Source of the DNA: Opitutus sp.
Lineage (GTDB): Bacteria > Verrucomicrobiota > Verrucomicrobiia > Opitutales > Opitutaceae
Length of the DNA: 64,000 bases
Assembly: GCA_024998815.1 (NCBI GenBank)
Contig: JACEUQ010000002.1
Location: 882,501 to 946,500 of the forward strand
Direction of reading: 5' to 3'
Part shown: positions 55,474 through 63,603 of the stretch, in pieces
Layout of the letters: each line of letters starts with the position of its first letter
How positions within the stretch are numbered: the stretch's first letter is position 1
The notes under the pieces: model-generated
What the model was told of the DNA's origin: nothing
Databases searched by the model: none
The model's input: only the letters and a program-made list of their open reading frames with translations
Position numbers and translations under genes: made by a program

Positions 55474-57382
55474 GAGCCTCCTCGAAAAGCCTTTCGCAAC
55501 GGGCGTATTCCCGCCCCGGCCGGCCACTGGGGACGCAAACAGCCCTGAACGGACTCGATTTACGTGTTCACGAAGGGGCGGCGGCCTAAAAACAGCCCCG
55601 GCCCCATCACTAAGGTCGCTTTTCCAACGGCGAAGTCCACGGCGGTTCGCTCCGGGGCTTTTACACCGAACTAATTGAGCCGATTTGGGTTAGCCGCGAC
55701 GACCGAAACTACTCAGGCCGCCAAGGGCAGCGGCTTTTCCTGAGACTTCCTCGCGCGCACCAAAATCATCCGGTCAAAGTTGTGCGCGAGGATCTTCAGG
55801 GTCAGTTCGCTGCGCACCGCCGCCAACCCGCGACGACCCGGCCGGCCGAACCCGTGGTTGAACTTGAGCGTAAACATCAGCGACTCGATCGCGCTGCGCT
55901 CGGCGCGAAGCGTGATATAGTCTTGATGGTTCCATAGTTCCTCGCCGAGCAAGGCGCGCCCCTTGGCTCCGGAGATGCTCACCTTGGCCACCTTCAGCTC
56001 GTATGCCTGCGCCAGCCCTTCGGCGCTGGAGTAGCCGTCGTCGACGTTCGCGCTCGCCGGCACCAGGCCCGTGTTGGCGATATTCTGAATCAGCATGGGC
56101 ACCAGTTGCTTGCAATCAGCCACGTTGCCCGCGTCGAGAATCAGCGCGGTGACAAAACCGGCGCGGCTACGGGCCAATTGCGGCTTGTAGCCAATCACCG
56201 GTTCCCGCCCGCCTTTTTCAATAAAAGCAGCACTGCGATCAGCCAGGCTGAGGACCCTTTCCCTCGACTTGGTCTTCACCCCATCGTGCACCCGCTCAAG
56301 GCTTTGCTGGATCGTCGTAACCACCGCGACCACGTCCCCGTGGATGCAGTCCAGTAGGTCTTCCGCGATCCGGCGCTTGGAGGGCCGCAGCTTGGCCAGT
56401 TTAACATTTGCTTCGGCCTCTGCGACTTCTACTTCGGTGAGCAACCTGCCGCCCAACTTGCAGGCTATTTGGTAAAACTGGTCGTAGAGCAGCCGGAGTT
56501 TTTGGGCTCGGCGGGGACCACTGCCCAGCAGGGCGATGGCGCGGGCGCTCTTTCGCAACTCCTCCAGCCAGTGGTCTTTGCAGCCAGCCTGCAGCGAGGT
56601 AAGCCCGACCTGGTCGAGCTTGCCGCCCAAGCGGTAGGCTCGCTCAAAGAGTCGATAAATGATACCGGAGTCTGTTGGCCAGCAACTGGATGCCTTGATC
56701 GCCGTGCTGTCCAGGGTGATATCGGTAAACGAATCGAGCCCTTCGGACAAAATACCGGCCAATTGGGCCCGGTGGATCAGGGCGAGAGTACTTTCACTCA
56801 GGCGATTTATCAGGGGGCCAACGGTATTAGGTGCAGGCAGCGTGTACCCCAAATCATCGAGCAAGGTGCGCAACGATGCCGATTCAAGCAGCACCATCCG
56901 GGGGCAGGCACCGTATTGCGACCCCAGGTAACCGGTGGCCATGGCCGTGATAAAAACCACAACAGCGGGGGTGCGCGGACGCCCTGCGGCGAGGAACTCG
57001 GCTTGCGTTTTTTCCGCCGTGCCTGACGCCGGCACGGCGAACAACGCCTCGGTCTGCGCCAGATCGAACTCACGGTTTTTCCGCCGTTCGAGCTTTTCCG
57101 CCATGGCGTGGGCGTCGAGATCGGCGGTCATGGCCACTTCGATTTCGGGGTGGGACCGCCAAAAGCGCTGTAATTGCAGTAAGAAATCACCAAAATCACT
57201 GCGCGCCGGGGTTGAAAAGAAGTCGCCGGAGGGATAAACGATCGATTCGTTACTTGATAATTTAACGCTGCTACTTATTTTGTTTCCTGTTTTCATGCAG
57301 TACAATACGGCACTTTTACGGAAAACTTAAATCACATAAGTTGTTTTTAATAAAAAAACCAAAAACCTTTTCGAGGAGGCTC
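55474..57382 (-). mobile_element. Third insertion sequence (1909 bp, ends GAGCCTCCTCGAAAAG)
   Basis: Perfect 16-bp terminal inverted repeats GAGCCTCCTCGAAAAG at 55474-55489 and 57367-57382. One transposase gene is on the minus strand, with more than 200 bp of non-coding DNA between it and the left end. The right flank is TAGTTA, the left flank TAGCCC; a target duplication is therefore not clear. The element differs from the two 1807-bp copies but shares the GAGCCT terminus. Confidence 0.9.
55713..57296 (-). CDS. DDE transposase of the third insertion sequence
   Basis: 527 aa from MKTGNKISSSVKLSSNESIV. Candidate catalytic acids are in DITLDSTAIKASSCWPTDSG (Asp), ASANVDDGYSSAEGLAQAYE (Asp) and RAERSAIESLMFTLKFNHGF (Glu). 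The middle has an inserted helical part. The layout is that of IS4/IS5/IS1182-like RNase-H-fold transposases; I do not assign a family. The frame is intact. It differs clearly in sequence from the 497-aa transposases. Confidence 0.9.
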   Translation of the reverse strand: MKTGNKISSSVKLSSNESIVYPSGDFFSTPARSDFGDFLLQLQRFWRSHPEIEVAMTADLDAHAMAEKLERRKNREFDLAQTEALFAVPASGTAEKTQAEFLAAGRPRTPAVVVFITAMATGYLGSQYGACPRMVLLESASLRTLLDDLGYTLPAPNTVGPLINRLSESTLALIHRAQLAGILSEGLDSFTDITLDSTAIKASSCWPTDSGIIYRLFERAYRLGGKLDQVGLTSLQAGCKDHWLEELRKSARAIALLGSGPRRAQKLRLLYDQFYQIACKLGGRLLTEVEVAEAEANVKLAKLRPSKRRIAEDLLDCIHGDVVAVVTTIQQSLERVHDGVKTKSRERVLSLADRSAAFIEKGGREPVIGYKPQLARSRAGFVTALILDAGNVADCKQLVPMLIQNIANTGLVPASANVDDGYSSAEGLAQAYELKVAKVSISGAKGRALLGEELWNHQDYITLRAERSAIESLMFTLKFNHGFGRPGRRGLAAVRSELTLKILAHNFDRMILVRARKSQEKPLPLAA

Positions 57383-57753
57383 TAGTTAGGCACGACCGCC
57401 CCAACGGGGCTCTCTACCACAGCCTAGGGCAACGCCCTAGGAATCATGAGGTAAAGTGCACAAGCCCTGAAGAGGCGATCTAACCAAGACTGACGATAAC
57501 CCCCCTTAACTAAGTGCCATTCCGGCCAGGCCCCTTACGCGCTCTCTCTAAAAGCTCATAAGTGAACGTTGGATGTTCAATGTTGGATGCTGAATGTTGT
57601 CTCCGTTATCAGTGTCAATCAGTGCCCATTAGTGGTTAAAACTGATCGACCTCTGTTTTTCGTGTCATTTCGTGTGTTTCGTGGGCAACCACCCCCATTT
57701 ATTTCATATCGTTTAGTTCATGTGCAACCCGACTGCCCCTCAGCGGCAGCTAA
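57383..57753. other. Repeat-rich non-coding spacer
   Basis: No gene is seen in 371 bases. Short palindromes (AACGCCCTAGG, near 57431) and dispersed repeats occur: AGTGTCAATCAGTGCCCATT near 57610 and TTTTTCGTGTCATTTCGTGT near 57655, the latter being a member of the CACGAAA family listed in the findings. Confidence 0.6.
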
Positions 57754-60075
57754 TCACGGCCCCTTATCCTGGCGACCCAACCGCACTATCTTCGCCCCCT
57801 TTACCTCAAACACCGAAGGCACTTCCCCCGCACGCAAGAAAAACACCAACGAGACCGGCCGGTTTTCCGAAAACCGCCACGGCAACGCCGCCCGTCCGAA
57901 AAACCCCATCGTGAAATTCTCCATATTTTCCGCATAACTCGTCCATTCCCCAGTCACCTTCAATCGCGGCCAAGTTTGATACAAATTGCCGTTTTCCATG
58001 CGGAAATACACATCCATCATTATACCCGTGATACCAGCAGCCGGATTTAACCGTGCCGCCTCCACCAAAGTTCGCGCCCCACCCTTCTGAGCGCTTGCTG
58101 CAACCGTACGCCGATCCAATAAAAGCATCGTCTCAGGTTCAATTTTGAAATCCACCGGCAAGGGCAACTCCACCATGGCCGGACGCAACGCCTCGGCCGG
58201 CAAGTGATCGATATGAAAACTCCACTGCCCAGCCGATTCCACCACCCGCACCCCATCCGTCACCAACCAGCGCCCATGCGCCTGCAATGCCGGCTCACCC
58301 ACCGCCAACGGCCGCTTTACCAGCGCCGCAGCCCGAGACCGATTGCTCGCCTCGCTAAAGTCAAAGCCCCGCACCGGGGTCGTCACCATTCCCGCGGTAT
58401 CGGGAAACAACCGCGTTACCCACTCCGCGCGAGTCCAGCGCGTATTATCCGGGATAAAAGACACCCGACGCTCCTCACCCACAAACTGCTGCGCCTGGAC
58501 CTTAAACTCCACGGGGATTTCCCGCCGCTCCCCCGCCGCCAGCACCACTGCCTGCCCTGTGTTGACGCCCGTGATTATCAAGCGACCAGCGATGGCTTCT
58601 TTTGAAAAATTATATAAAACCACACGCCCACCACCACCGAGTTGTTTTCCTGCACCCGTTAACCGCTCTGCACCGCCCAGGAGATAACCCCCGCCGCTCT
58701 TCCACTGGGACATATCGGTATCGGCGATAAAATCCACCACCACGGGAGAAGGAGCAGCCGAGCGAACCTGCCAAGACCGCGGACGATACGGATTCCGCTC
58801 CGCAAAATCCCACATATAAGCCAACGCCGGAGATGCAAAGTGATCGCCCAAACGATGCCCGATCCGCTTCATCCACGGCTCTGCACCCTGAGAGCCAAAG
58901 TCAGTCGGCTTAAAACTAAGTTGTTTCCCTTTAAGTGGCATGGGCGTCCCGCCCATGGTATTCTTCGTTCCCCGATCCTCCACCGCCACAAACTTCGGTT
59001 TTTCGACCATCGTAAGCCCGAACTCATTAATCCCGGCCTCATAGTAAGGGTTGACCAAAAACGCCATTGGTCCCTCGGGCCTCAAGTTATGTAACTGCTG
59101 AATAACATTACGAAACCACTGCCATTGCCGCACCCGACCCTCGACTGTATTACGCGCATCGGCCCCCATTAACCCATAACCATATTCAGTGATAAATACG
59201 GGCATCGCCCGTAGCTTTGAGCTCTTAGCTGCTAGCTCACAGCTCCTAACTCCCAGCTCACAGCTCTTAGCTCCAAGCTCAGGCACCGCCGCTTCGAACT
59301 GCCGATAAACTCCGGTGAAATCCTCGGCATAACCGTAATAATGAAAATTAAAACCATCGGAATAATTCAACACGCCATTGGCGCAAAACCGCTCAAAATA
59401 AGGCCCCGGCGGCAAAGCCATCGGTGCCAGGATCACGAGAGGTTCCACGAGCTGAGAGCTATGAGCTTGGAGCTGCGAGCTACGAACCTCGGCCGTACCG
59501 AGCCCCCGTTTACGAGCCAGCCAGTTTGAGCTGCTAGCTCCTAGCTCCGAGCTCTTAGCTCCCAGCTCCAAGCTCTTAGCTCCCGCCTTCAGCCCGAGAT
59601 AAACCGCCTTCAGAAACGCGGCGTAGGTTTCGGGGTTATCCGGGCAGAAATCGATATCCGGCTCGTTATCAATTTCCCAGCCATCGACGAGATCGCCGTA
59701 AGTAGCGCCCAGCCAACGGCCGCGCTCAAAGGCCTCGCGCAAATCCAGGGGCAACCGGTGCCCCCAGCCCGCCCGCACGCCGCCCGCCCACGACGACCGA
59801 TCCCAGCGCAAGATCACCATGGTTTTTACACCGCGCGCGCGCAAAGACCGCAGCCCCGCCCGCTCCCCCTCGACCGTGCGGTCAGCGTCTGCTTTCACCG
59901 CTTTCTCCTCCACCAACCCACGCACCCGCATCCACGTCCCCGCCCGCCCCGTTACCCCCGCCTGCGCCAGGTCCTTCGCATAAACCGCCGGCGGCGTGCC
60001 CACGTCAAACCCATACCCCGCCGCCGAAGCCCTTGCGCACCAACCCAAGGCCAAAATCAGGATCAATATATACAT
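57754..60075 (-). CDS. Secreted protein with a clan-A-like glycoside hydrolase domain and intragenic repeats
   Basis: 773 aa with a signal peptide (MYILILILALGWCARASAAG). A TIM-barrel-like region carries DGWEIDNEPDIDFCPDN (the NEP acid/base glutamate) at about residue 134 and MPVFITEYGYGLMGADA (candidate nucleophile) at about 295, the spacing of clan-A hydrolases. No family can be assigned. Between these lie low-complexity blocks (GAKSLELGAKSSELGASSS; RSSQLQAHSSQL; GAKSCELGVRSCELAAK) encoded by heptanucleotide repeats, and MGGTPMPLKGKQ encoded by a palindromic repeat. The C-terminal 300 residues look like beta-rich accessory domains. Alone on its strand. Confidence 0.75.
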   Translation of the reverse strand: MYILILILALGWCARASAAGYGFDVGTPPAVYAKDLAQAGVTGRAGTWMRVRGLVEEKAVKADADRTVEGERAGLRSLRARGVKTMVILRWDRSSWAGGVRAGWGHRLPLDLREAFERGRWLGATYGDLVDGWEIDNEPDIDFCPDNPETYAAFLKAVYLGLKAGAKSLELGAKSSELGASSSNWLARKRGLGTAEVRSSQLQAHSSQLVEPLVILAPMALPPGPYFERFCANGVLNYSDGFNFHYYGYAEDFTGVYRQFEAAVPELGAKSCELGVRSCELAAKSSKLRAMPVFITEYGYGLMGADARNTVEGRVRQWQWFRNVIQQLHNLRPEGPMAFLVNPYYEAGINEFGLTMVEKPKFVAVEDRGTKNTMGGTPMPLKGKQLSFKPTDFGSQGAEPWMKRIGHRLGDHFASPALAYMWDFAERNPYRPRSWQVRSAAPSPVVVDFIADTDMSQWKSGGGYLLGGAERLTGAGKQLGGGGRVVLYNFSKEAIAGRLIITGVNTGQAVVLAAGERREIPVEFKVQAQQFVGEERRVSFIPDNTRWTRAEWVTRLFPDTAGMVTTPVRGFDFSEASNRSRAAALVKRPLAVGEPALQAHGRWLVTDGVRVVESAGQWSFHIDHLPAEALRPAMVELPLPVDFKIEPETMLLLDRRTVAASAQKGGARTLVEAARLNPAAGITGIMMDVYFRMENGNLYQTWPRLKVTGEWTSYAENMENFTMGFFGRAALPWRFSENRPVSLVFFLRAGEVPSVFEVKGAKIVRLGRQDKGP
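58939..58957. repeat. Palindromic repeat inside the glycoside hydrolase gene
   Basis: CATGGGCG (58939-58946) and CGCCCATG (58950-58957) around TCC, in the context TGGCATGGGCGTCCCGCCCA; nearly the same as the right half of 31969-32023. In the reading frame it encodes MGGTPMP. Confidence 0.8.
59213..59282. repeat. Heptanucleotide repeat array, ten AGCTNNN units
   Basis: Ten units of 7 bases with the constant AGCT (one AACT) and a variable trinucleotide, from AGCTTTG to AGCTCAG, inside the hydrolase gene. Since 3 x 7 = 21, the frame is kept and a heptapeptide repeat is made. Confidence 0.92.
59449..59483. repeat. Heptanucleotide repeat array, five GAGCTNN units
   Basis: GAGCTGA, GAGCTAT, GAGCTTG, GAGCTGC, GAGCTAC in tandem, in the same hydrolase gene; same AGCT core as the larger arrays. 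Confidence 0.88.
59529..59584. repeat. Heptanucleotide repeat array, eight AGCTNNN units
   Basis: Eight units from AGCTGCT to AGCTCCC, all with an exact AGCT core. Encodes the LELGAKSSELGASSS-like block of the hydrolase on the minus strand. Confidence 0.92.
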
Positions 60076-60200
60076 GATTAAGTTAAAAAAATTCCCGCCG
60101 TAGTGGATCTGCTAACCCCTAACCCATTAGCCACAAAAAAACATCACCAATAACACAAAAAACTTGAGCTTAACCTTCAAAGTGCCGGATTGGCTCTCAG

Positions 60201-60274
60201 GGAGCGCTGAGCTCCAGCTCGGCCTTTGCAGGGTCTCGCTCACTGCACCGAGCCGAGCTGGAGCTCAGCGCTCC
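60201..60274. repeat. Perfect 23-bp inverted repeat between the hydrolase and sugar-transferase genes
   Basis: Left arm 60201-60223 contains GGAGCGCTGAGCTCCAGCTC; right arm 60252-60274 is its exact reverse complement; 28-base loop. The 315-bp gap 60076-60390 has no gene. Confidence 0.92.
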
Positions 60275-60390
60275 GTTAAAAACGGGCCGAGTCCGGCCCT
60301 TACTCAAAACACGTTCACGCTCCACCACTTAGAACCAATTAAACCGATTCCGCTGGTTTTTCTGCAAACCACGCCTAGTTTCACGATTTT

Positions 60391-61806
60391 ATGCCCATCA
60401 AGCGCACGTATCCGCGAACCCAAAACGCCCTGCTGTTAATTCAGTTTACGGGTGACGCGGCCATGGCACTCGGAGGCCTGCTCAGCGCCTACTGGCTGCG
60501 CTTCCACGGTCCACTCGCAAGCTTCGGCAACGTCAGTCCGCCCGCCTCGCTTTACTCCTATCTGCCGCTCATTACCATCGGCACGATTTTCTTCCTTGCC
60601 AGCTTCGCCTACCTGAAAATCTACGACGGACGCCTGCTGCTGCGCCCCTACCGCGCCTACATCCTCTTCGCCAAGGCTATGGCGTTCTGGTTTGCCCTCT
60701 TCCTCGGCACCTCCCTTGCCCTTAAATTTGAGCCCGCCATTTCACGCATTTTTGTCGCGGCTGCCTGCCTGACCACCTTTGGCCTTATAACCCTTTGGCG
60801 CTTAATTTTTAGCACCATGCTCAACCGCAGCGATTACCGTGATCGCCTGATCCAGCAAGTGGTTATCCTCGGCTGGAGCCACGATGCCGACCGCTTGGTT
60901 AACTCCATCAATGGCGACCCTCGTCACCCCTATAACGTTTGCGGCATTATCAACACCCACCATGAACCGGAGTTTATCCGCCACCCCTGCCCCGTTCTGG
61001 GAAATTTCGAGGACATGGAAAAAATCCTCACCACCGAGCTTATCGACATCGTCATCGTGGCGGACCTCAAACTCACCCCCGAACAACTCGCCGCCACCGT
61101 CACCCTCACTGAACGGCTTTACGTGCAATTCAAAATAGTCCCCTCTTTTTTCCGCATCTTCCTCTCCAACCTCCACCTGCAAACCATTTCAGGCGTCCCC
61201 GTCCTTGGCCTCGATCAACTCCGTCTGGCGCGGTGGGGCAACTCGATGGTTAAACGCAGCGTGGACCTCGTCGGGGCGGTGGTGGGGCTCATTGGTGGAC
61301 TGCCCATCATGTTCATTTTGAGCATGCTCATTGTGCGCGAGAGTCCTGGATCGGTCATCTACCGGCAAGTGCGCACCGGCCGCAACGGCAAGCCATTCAC
61401 CATTTATAAACTCCGTTCGATGCGGCTTGATGCGGAGAAAAACGGTGCCCAGTGGGCGGTGGCCAACGATGATCGCCGACTCAAGATCGGCGAATTCATG
61501 CGCGCATGGAATCTCGACGAGCTGCCCCAGTTTTGGAATGTCCTGATCGGCGACATGAGCCTGGTAGGGCCCCGCCCCGAGCGCCCGGAGCTGATCGAGA
61601 AATTCGAACACGAAATTCCCCACTACAACCCCCGCCACATGGTGCGCCCCGGGGTGACCGGTTGGGCACAAGTCAACGGCCTACGGGGCAACACCAGCCT
61701 AGTGGACCGGATCAACTACGACCTTTATTATATCGAAAACTGGACGGTCTCGTTCGATTTCCTGATTATGGCCCGCACCTTCATCCGTAACAAAAACGCC
61801 TATTAA
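60391..61806 (+). CDS. Undecaprenyl-phosphate sugar phosphotransferase (WcaJ/WbaP type)
   Basis: 471 aa. Four or five N-terminal membrane helices (LLLIQFTGDAAMALGGLLSA and following), a Rossmann-like middle part (VVILGWSHDADRLVNSINGD), and the C-terminal bacterial sugar transferase domain: VKRSVDLVGAVVGLIGG, VIYRQVRTGRNGKPFTIYKL, RSMRLDAEKNG, WNLDELPQFWNVLIGDMSLV, GPRPERPELIEKF and PGVTGWAQVNGLRGNTSLVD. It starts lipid-linked exopolysaccharide synthesis by moving a sugar phosphate to undecaprenyl phosphate; glucose is common but the substrate is unproved. No other exopolysaccharide genes are adjacent. Confidence 0.94.
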   Translation: MPIKRTYPRTQNALLLIQFTGDAAMALGGLLSAYWLRFHGPLASFGNVSPPASLYSYLPLITIGTIFFLASFAYLKIYDGRLLLRPYRAYILFAKAMAFWFALFLGTSLALKFEPAISRIFVAAACLTTFGLITLWRLIFSTMLNRSDYRDRLIQQVVILGWSHDADRLVNSINGDPRHPYNVCGIINTHHEPEFIRHPCPVLGNFEDMEKILTTELIDIVIVADLKLTPEQLAATVTLTERLYVQFKIVPSFFRIFLSNLHLQTISGVPVLGLDQLRLARWGNSMVKRSVDLVGAVVGLIGGLPIMFILSMLIVRESPGSVIYRQVRTGRNGKPFTIYKLRSMRLDAEKNGAQWAVANDDRRLKIGEFMRAWNLDELPQFWNVLIGDMSLVGPRPERPELIEKFEHEIPHYNPRHMVRPGVTGWAQVNGLRGNTSLVDRINYDLYYIENWTVSFDFLIMARTFIRNKNAY

Positions 61807-62201
61807 CGGCATTGTTTGAACGACGTGGCATCGCCGTAAAAATTTTTAACCGCGAAGTACGCGAAGGCCCACGAAGTTAACAACGGCAGGCGAATTTATT
61901 GCACACGGAACACACGGAAGAACCCAACCCGCATTTTTCACCACTAATTAACACTAACAGACACTAATAATACAAACCTACGAATCAATACCCTGATAGT
62001 AACCTGCATTGGCCGATAAAATCCCCCTCCGCTTTTCGTGTTATTTTGTGTTTTTAGTGGGTAAACAATGAGGTGTGAGCTATCAGTTAAAAGCTCTTAG
62101 CTCATAATTGATATCAATCCGTATTCCGCCTGCCGACTTCGTGCCCCTTCGCGCACTTCGCGGTTAAAAAATCAGAAGCGAGAGCCATGAGCCGAAAGCT
62201 A
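61807..62201. other. Repeat-rich non-coding spacer
   Basis: About 395 bases with no gene. Seen here: ACCGCGAAGTACGCGAAGGC (61849), CACACGGAACACACGGAAG (61899), CACTAATTAACACTAACAGA (61943), CTTTTCGTGTTATTTTGTGT (62033), two imperfect AGCT heptanucleotide stretches (GTGAGCTATCAGTTAAAAGC at 62075 and GAGCCATGAGCCGAAAGCTA at 62181) and the inverted GCGCACTTCGCGGTTAAAAA (62151). Confidence 0.7.
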
Positions 62202-62585
62202 TTAGCTACCGATTTGACTTACCGCCCACGACACAATCACAGCTGCGGCACTCTCATAGCGCCGACAATCCGCCAGAGTAATCTCGGGCAAATCCGCCGG
62301 GTAACGCGACCCGGTTGATAATTCTGCAAGCTCCATCACCTCATTTACCAAAAAAACGGCACCCGGTTGGCCGCCAATCACCAGTTGTAATAAATAGGCT
62401 AAATCGTGAGTTCGAGGCGCTGATCCGTTCTGGGCAAAGAGCATTGCCTTAAGCGCTTTTTCAGCCGCTTGTTGAAAATTCCAAGCTGCCGACCGAGGGA
62501 AACGCTCAACACCTAAGCGGCCATACTCCAAATCCTCAATGGCATACGCCAACCAAAGCGTAGGCTCCCTTGTATTATCCGGCAT
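62202..62585 (-). CDS. HEPN-domain protein
   Basis: 127 aa, all-helical. WLAYAIEDLEYGRLGVERFP, WNFQQAAEKALKAMLFAQNG and SAPRTHDLAYLLQLVIGGQP match the HEPN family that pairs with MNT-type nucleotidyltransferases. The gene overlaps the end of the nucleotidyltransferase gene by 11 bases, so they are one operon. In studied pairs HEPN is an RNase-type toxin and MNT the antitoxin that modifies it; this role is inferred. Confidence 0.88.
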   Translation of the reverse strand: MPDNTREPTLWLAYAIEDLEYGRLGVERFPRSAAWNFQQAAEKALKAMLFAQNGSAPRTHDLAYLLQLVIGGQPGAVFLVNEVMELAELSTGSRYPADLPEITLADCRRYESAAAVIVSWAVSQIGS

Positions 62586-62901
62586 GGGGATAAAGCGTAA
62601 TCCCTGTATCGGCTATCTCCCGGATTAACTGACTCTGGCGAGTCCTCCAATCACTCGCGCTGATGGGGACGACATCGACCGGAAAAGGCCGTGGCCATAA
62701 CGCCCGGTGGATCGTTTTTACTCCGGCGCGCAGGTCTGCCCCCTCCGGCAATACCACCGCCAAGTCCACATCACTATCGACTTGCGATGCCCCCTTGGCA
62801 CGCGAACCAAACAAAATGATCCGATCCACGGGAGTGGCCTCCGCGATGAGTTGGGCCACTTTCACCAGCTCGACCTGGGTAATGGATGGATAGGCAACCA
62901 T
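62575..62901 (-). CDS. MNT-type nucleotidyltransferase (antitoxin partner of HEPN)
   Basis: 108 aa. The minimal nucleotidyltransferase motif is complete: IILFGSRAKGASQVDSDVDL with two Asp separated by one residue, followed by a third acidic site in VDVVPIS. It is the upstream gene of a two-gene HEPN/MNT operon, the common order being variable. In known systems the MNT adds nucleotides to the HEPN protein and neutralises it. Confidence 0.9.
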   Translation of the reverse strand: MVAYPSITQVELVKVAQLIAEATPVDRIILFGSRAKGASQVDSDVDLAVVLPEGADLRAGVKTIHRALWPRPFPVDVVPISASDWRTRQSQLIREIADTGITLYPHAG

Positions 62902-63121
62902 AAGTAACGGTTAAGTTTCTAATACCTTGAAGTCAATCCACGAAACACACGAATTACACGAAATAATAAAAAACCGATTTAACCACGAAGTACGCGAAGC
63001 TACACGAAGTAAATCATGAGCTATAAGCTATTAGCTCCCAGCTTCGGGCTCTTCGCGGTTAACCCGGATCAATCCCATTCTTCCGTGTATTCCGTGTGTT
63101 CCGTGGGCAAAAAATCATTGG
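62902..63121. other. Repeat-rich spacer with heptanucleotide stretch
   Basis: 220 bases without a gene. Contains CACGAAACACACGAATTACA (62938), CACGAAGTACGCGAAGCTAC (62984), five AGCT-type units in ATGAGCTATAAGCTATTAGC (63016) and GTGTATTCCGTGTGTTCCGT (63083). Confidence 0.65.
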
Positions 63122-63388
63122 CTACGACGCACACGCAACCGGATAACGCCCCACCACTGCATCATAGATCCAAATATCTTCGTCCAATGCGTCCCAACGT
63201 AACGCACGCCCCCCCACACGTAAACGCACTTGAACTAAATCTTCCGCTGCGGCATTGACTAAACGAGGGTAATAATGAATCGGAAAACTGTGCGTTGAGC
63301 CATCTAGCAAACGCAGAAAGACATGCCCATCACGAACCGTAACCTCGGTGGCAATCAACTCCGATTTATTTGAAGCGGTGGTATTCAT
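63122..63388 (-). CDS. DUF2442-family protein
   Basis: 88 aa. The pattern VRDGHVFLRLLDGSTHSFPI, HYYPRLVNAAAEDLVQVRLR and ALRWDALDEDIWIYDAVVGR fits DUF2442, whose members are often encoded next to DUF4160 proteins and have been proposed as small regulatory or toxin-antitoxin-like partners. Function unknown. The ATG lies 20 bases inside the end of the DUF4160 frame, so they are one operon. Confidence 0.85.
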   Translation of the reverse strand: MNTTASNKSELIATEVTVRDGHVFLRLLDGSTHSFPIHYYPRLVNAAAEDLVQVRLRVGGRALRWDALDEDIWIYDAVVGRYPVACAS

Positions 63389-63603
63389 TGTATTTATTTA
63401 GCAATAATGCCTGGTTCTCAAAAACCAAAAGGGTGATCTGATTAATTTCGTGTGGAGCGAACCCATAATTCCGAGCAAGTTGAAGTGGATCTAGCCAGAA
63501 CTTAGCCTCTAAATCGTCCCGCTCCACGTGAATGTGCGGCGGCTACGCCCTCGGCAGAGTAAAAGTGAAAACGATAGGCTCCGATTCTCAATACCGTGGG
63601 CAT
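63366..63603 (-). pseudogene. DUF4160-family gene with a frameshift
   Basis: The first frame reads MPTVLRIGAYRFHFYSAEG, the typical DUF4160 opening, then falls out of frame and stops. From about 63546 downward a second frame continues PPHIHVERDDLEAKFWLDPL, QLARNYGFAPHEINQITLLV, FENQALLLNKY, the rest of the family. One extra base (in GTAG at 63543-63546), or two missing ones, separates the two. The joined product would be about 78 aa. A sequencing error, a true mutation or a programmed shift are all possible. Confidence 0.8.

Noticed and set aside
59213-59584. CRISPR array in the regularly spaced AGCT repeats
   Set aside because: The period is 7 bases with a 4-base constant core; there are no 20-40-base repeats or spacers and no cas genes in the window.
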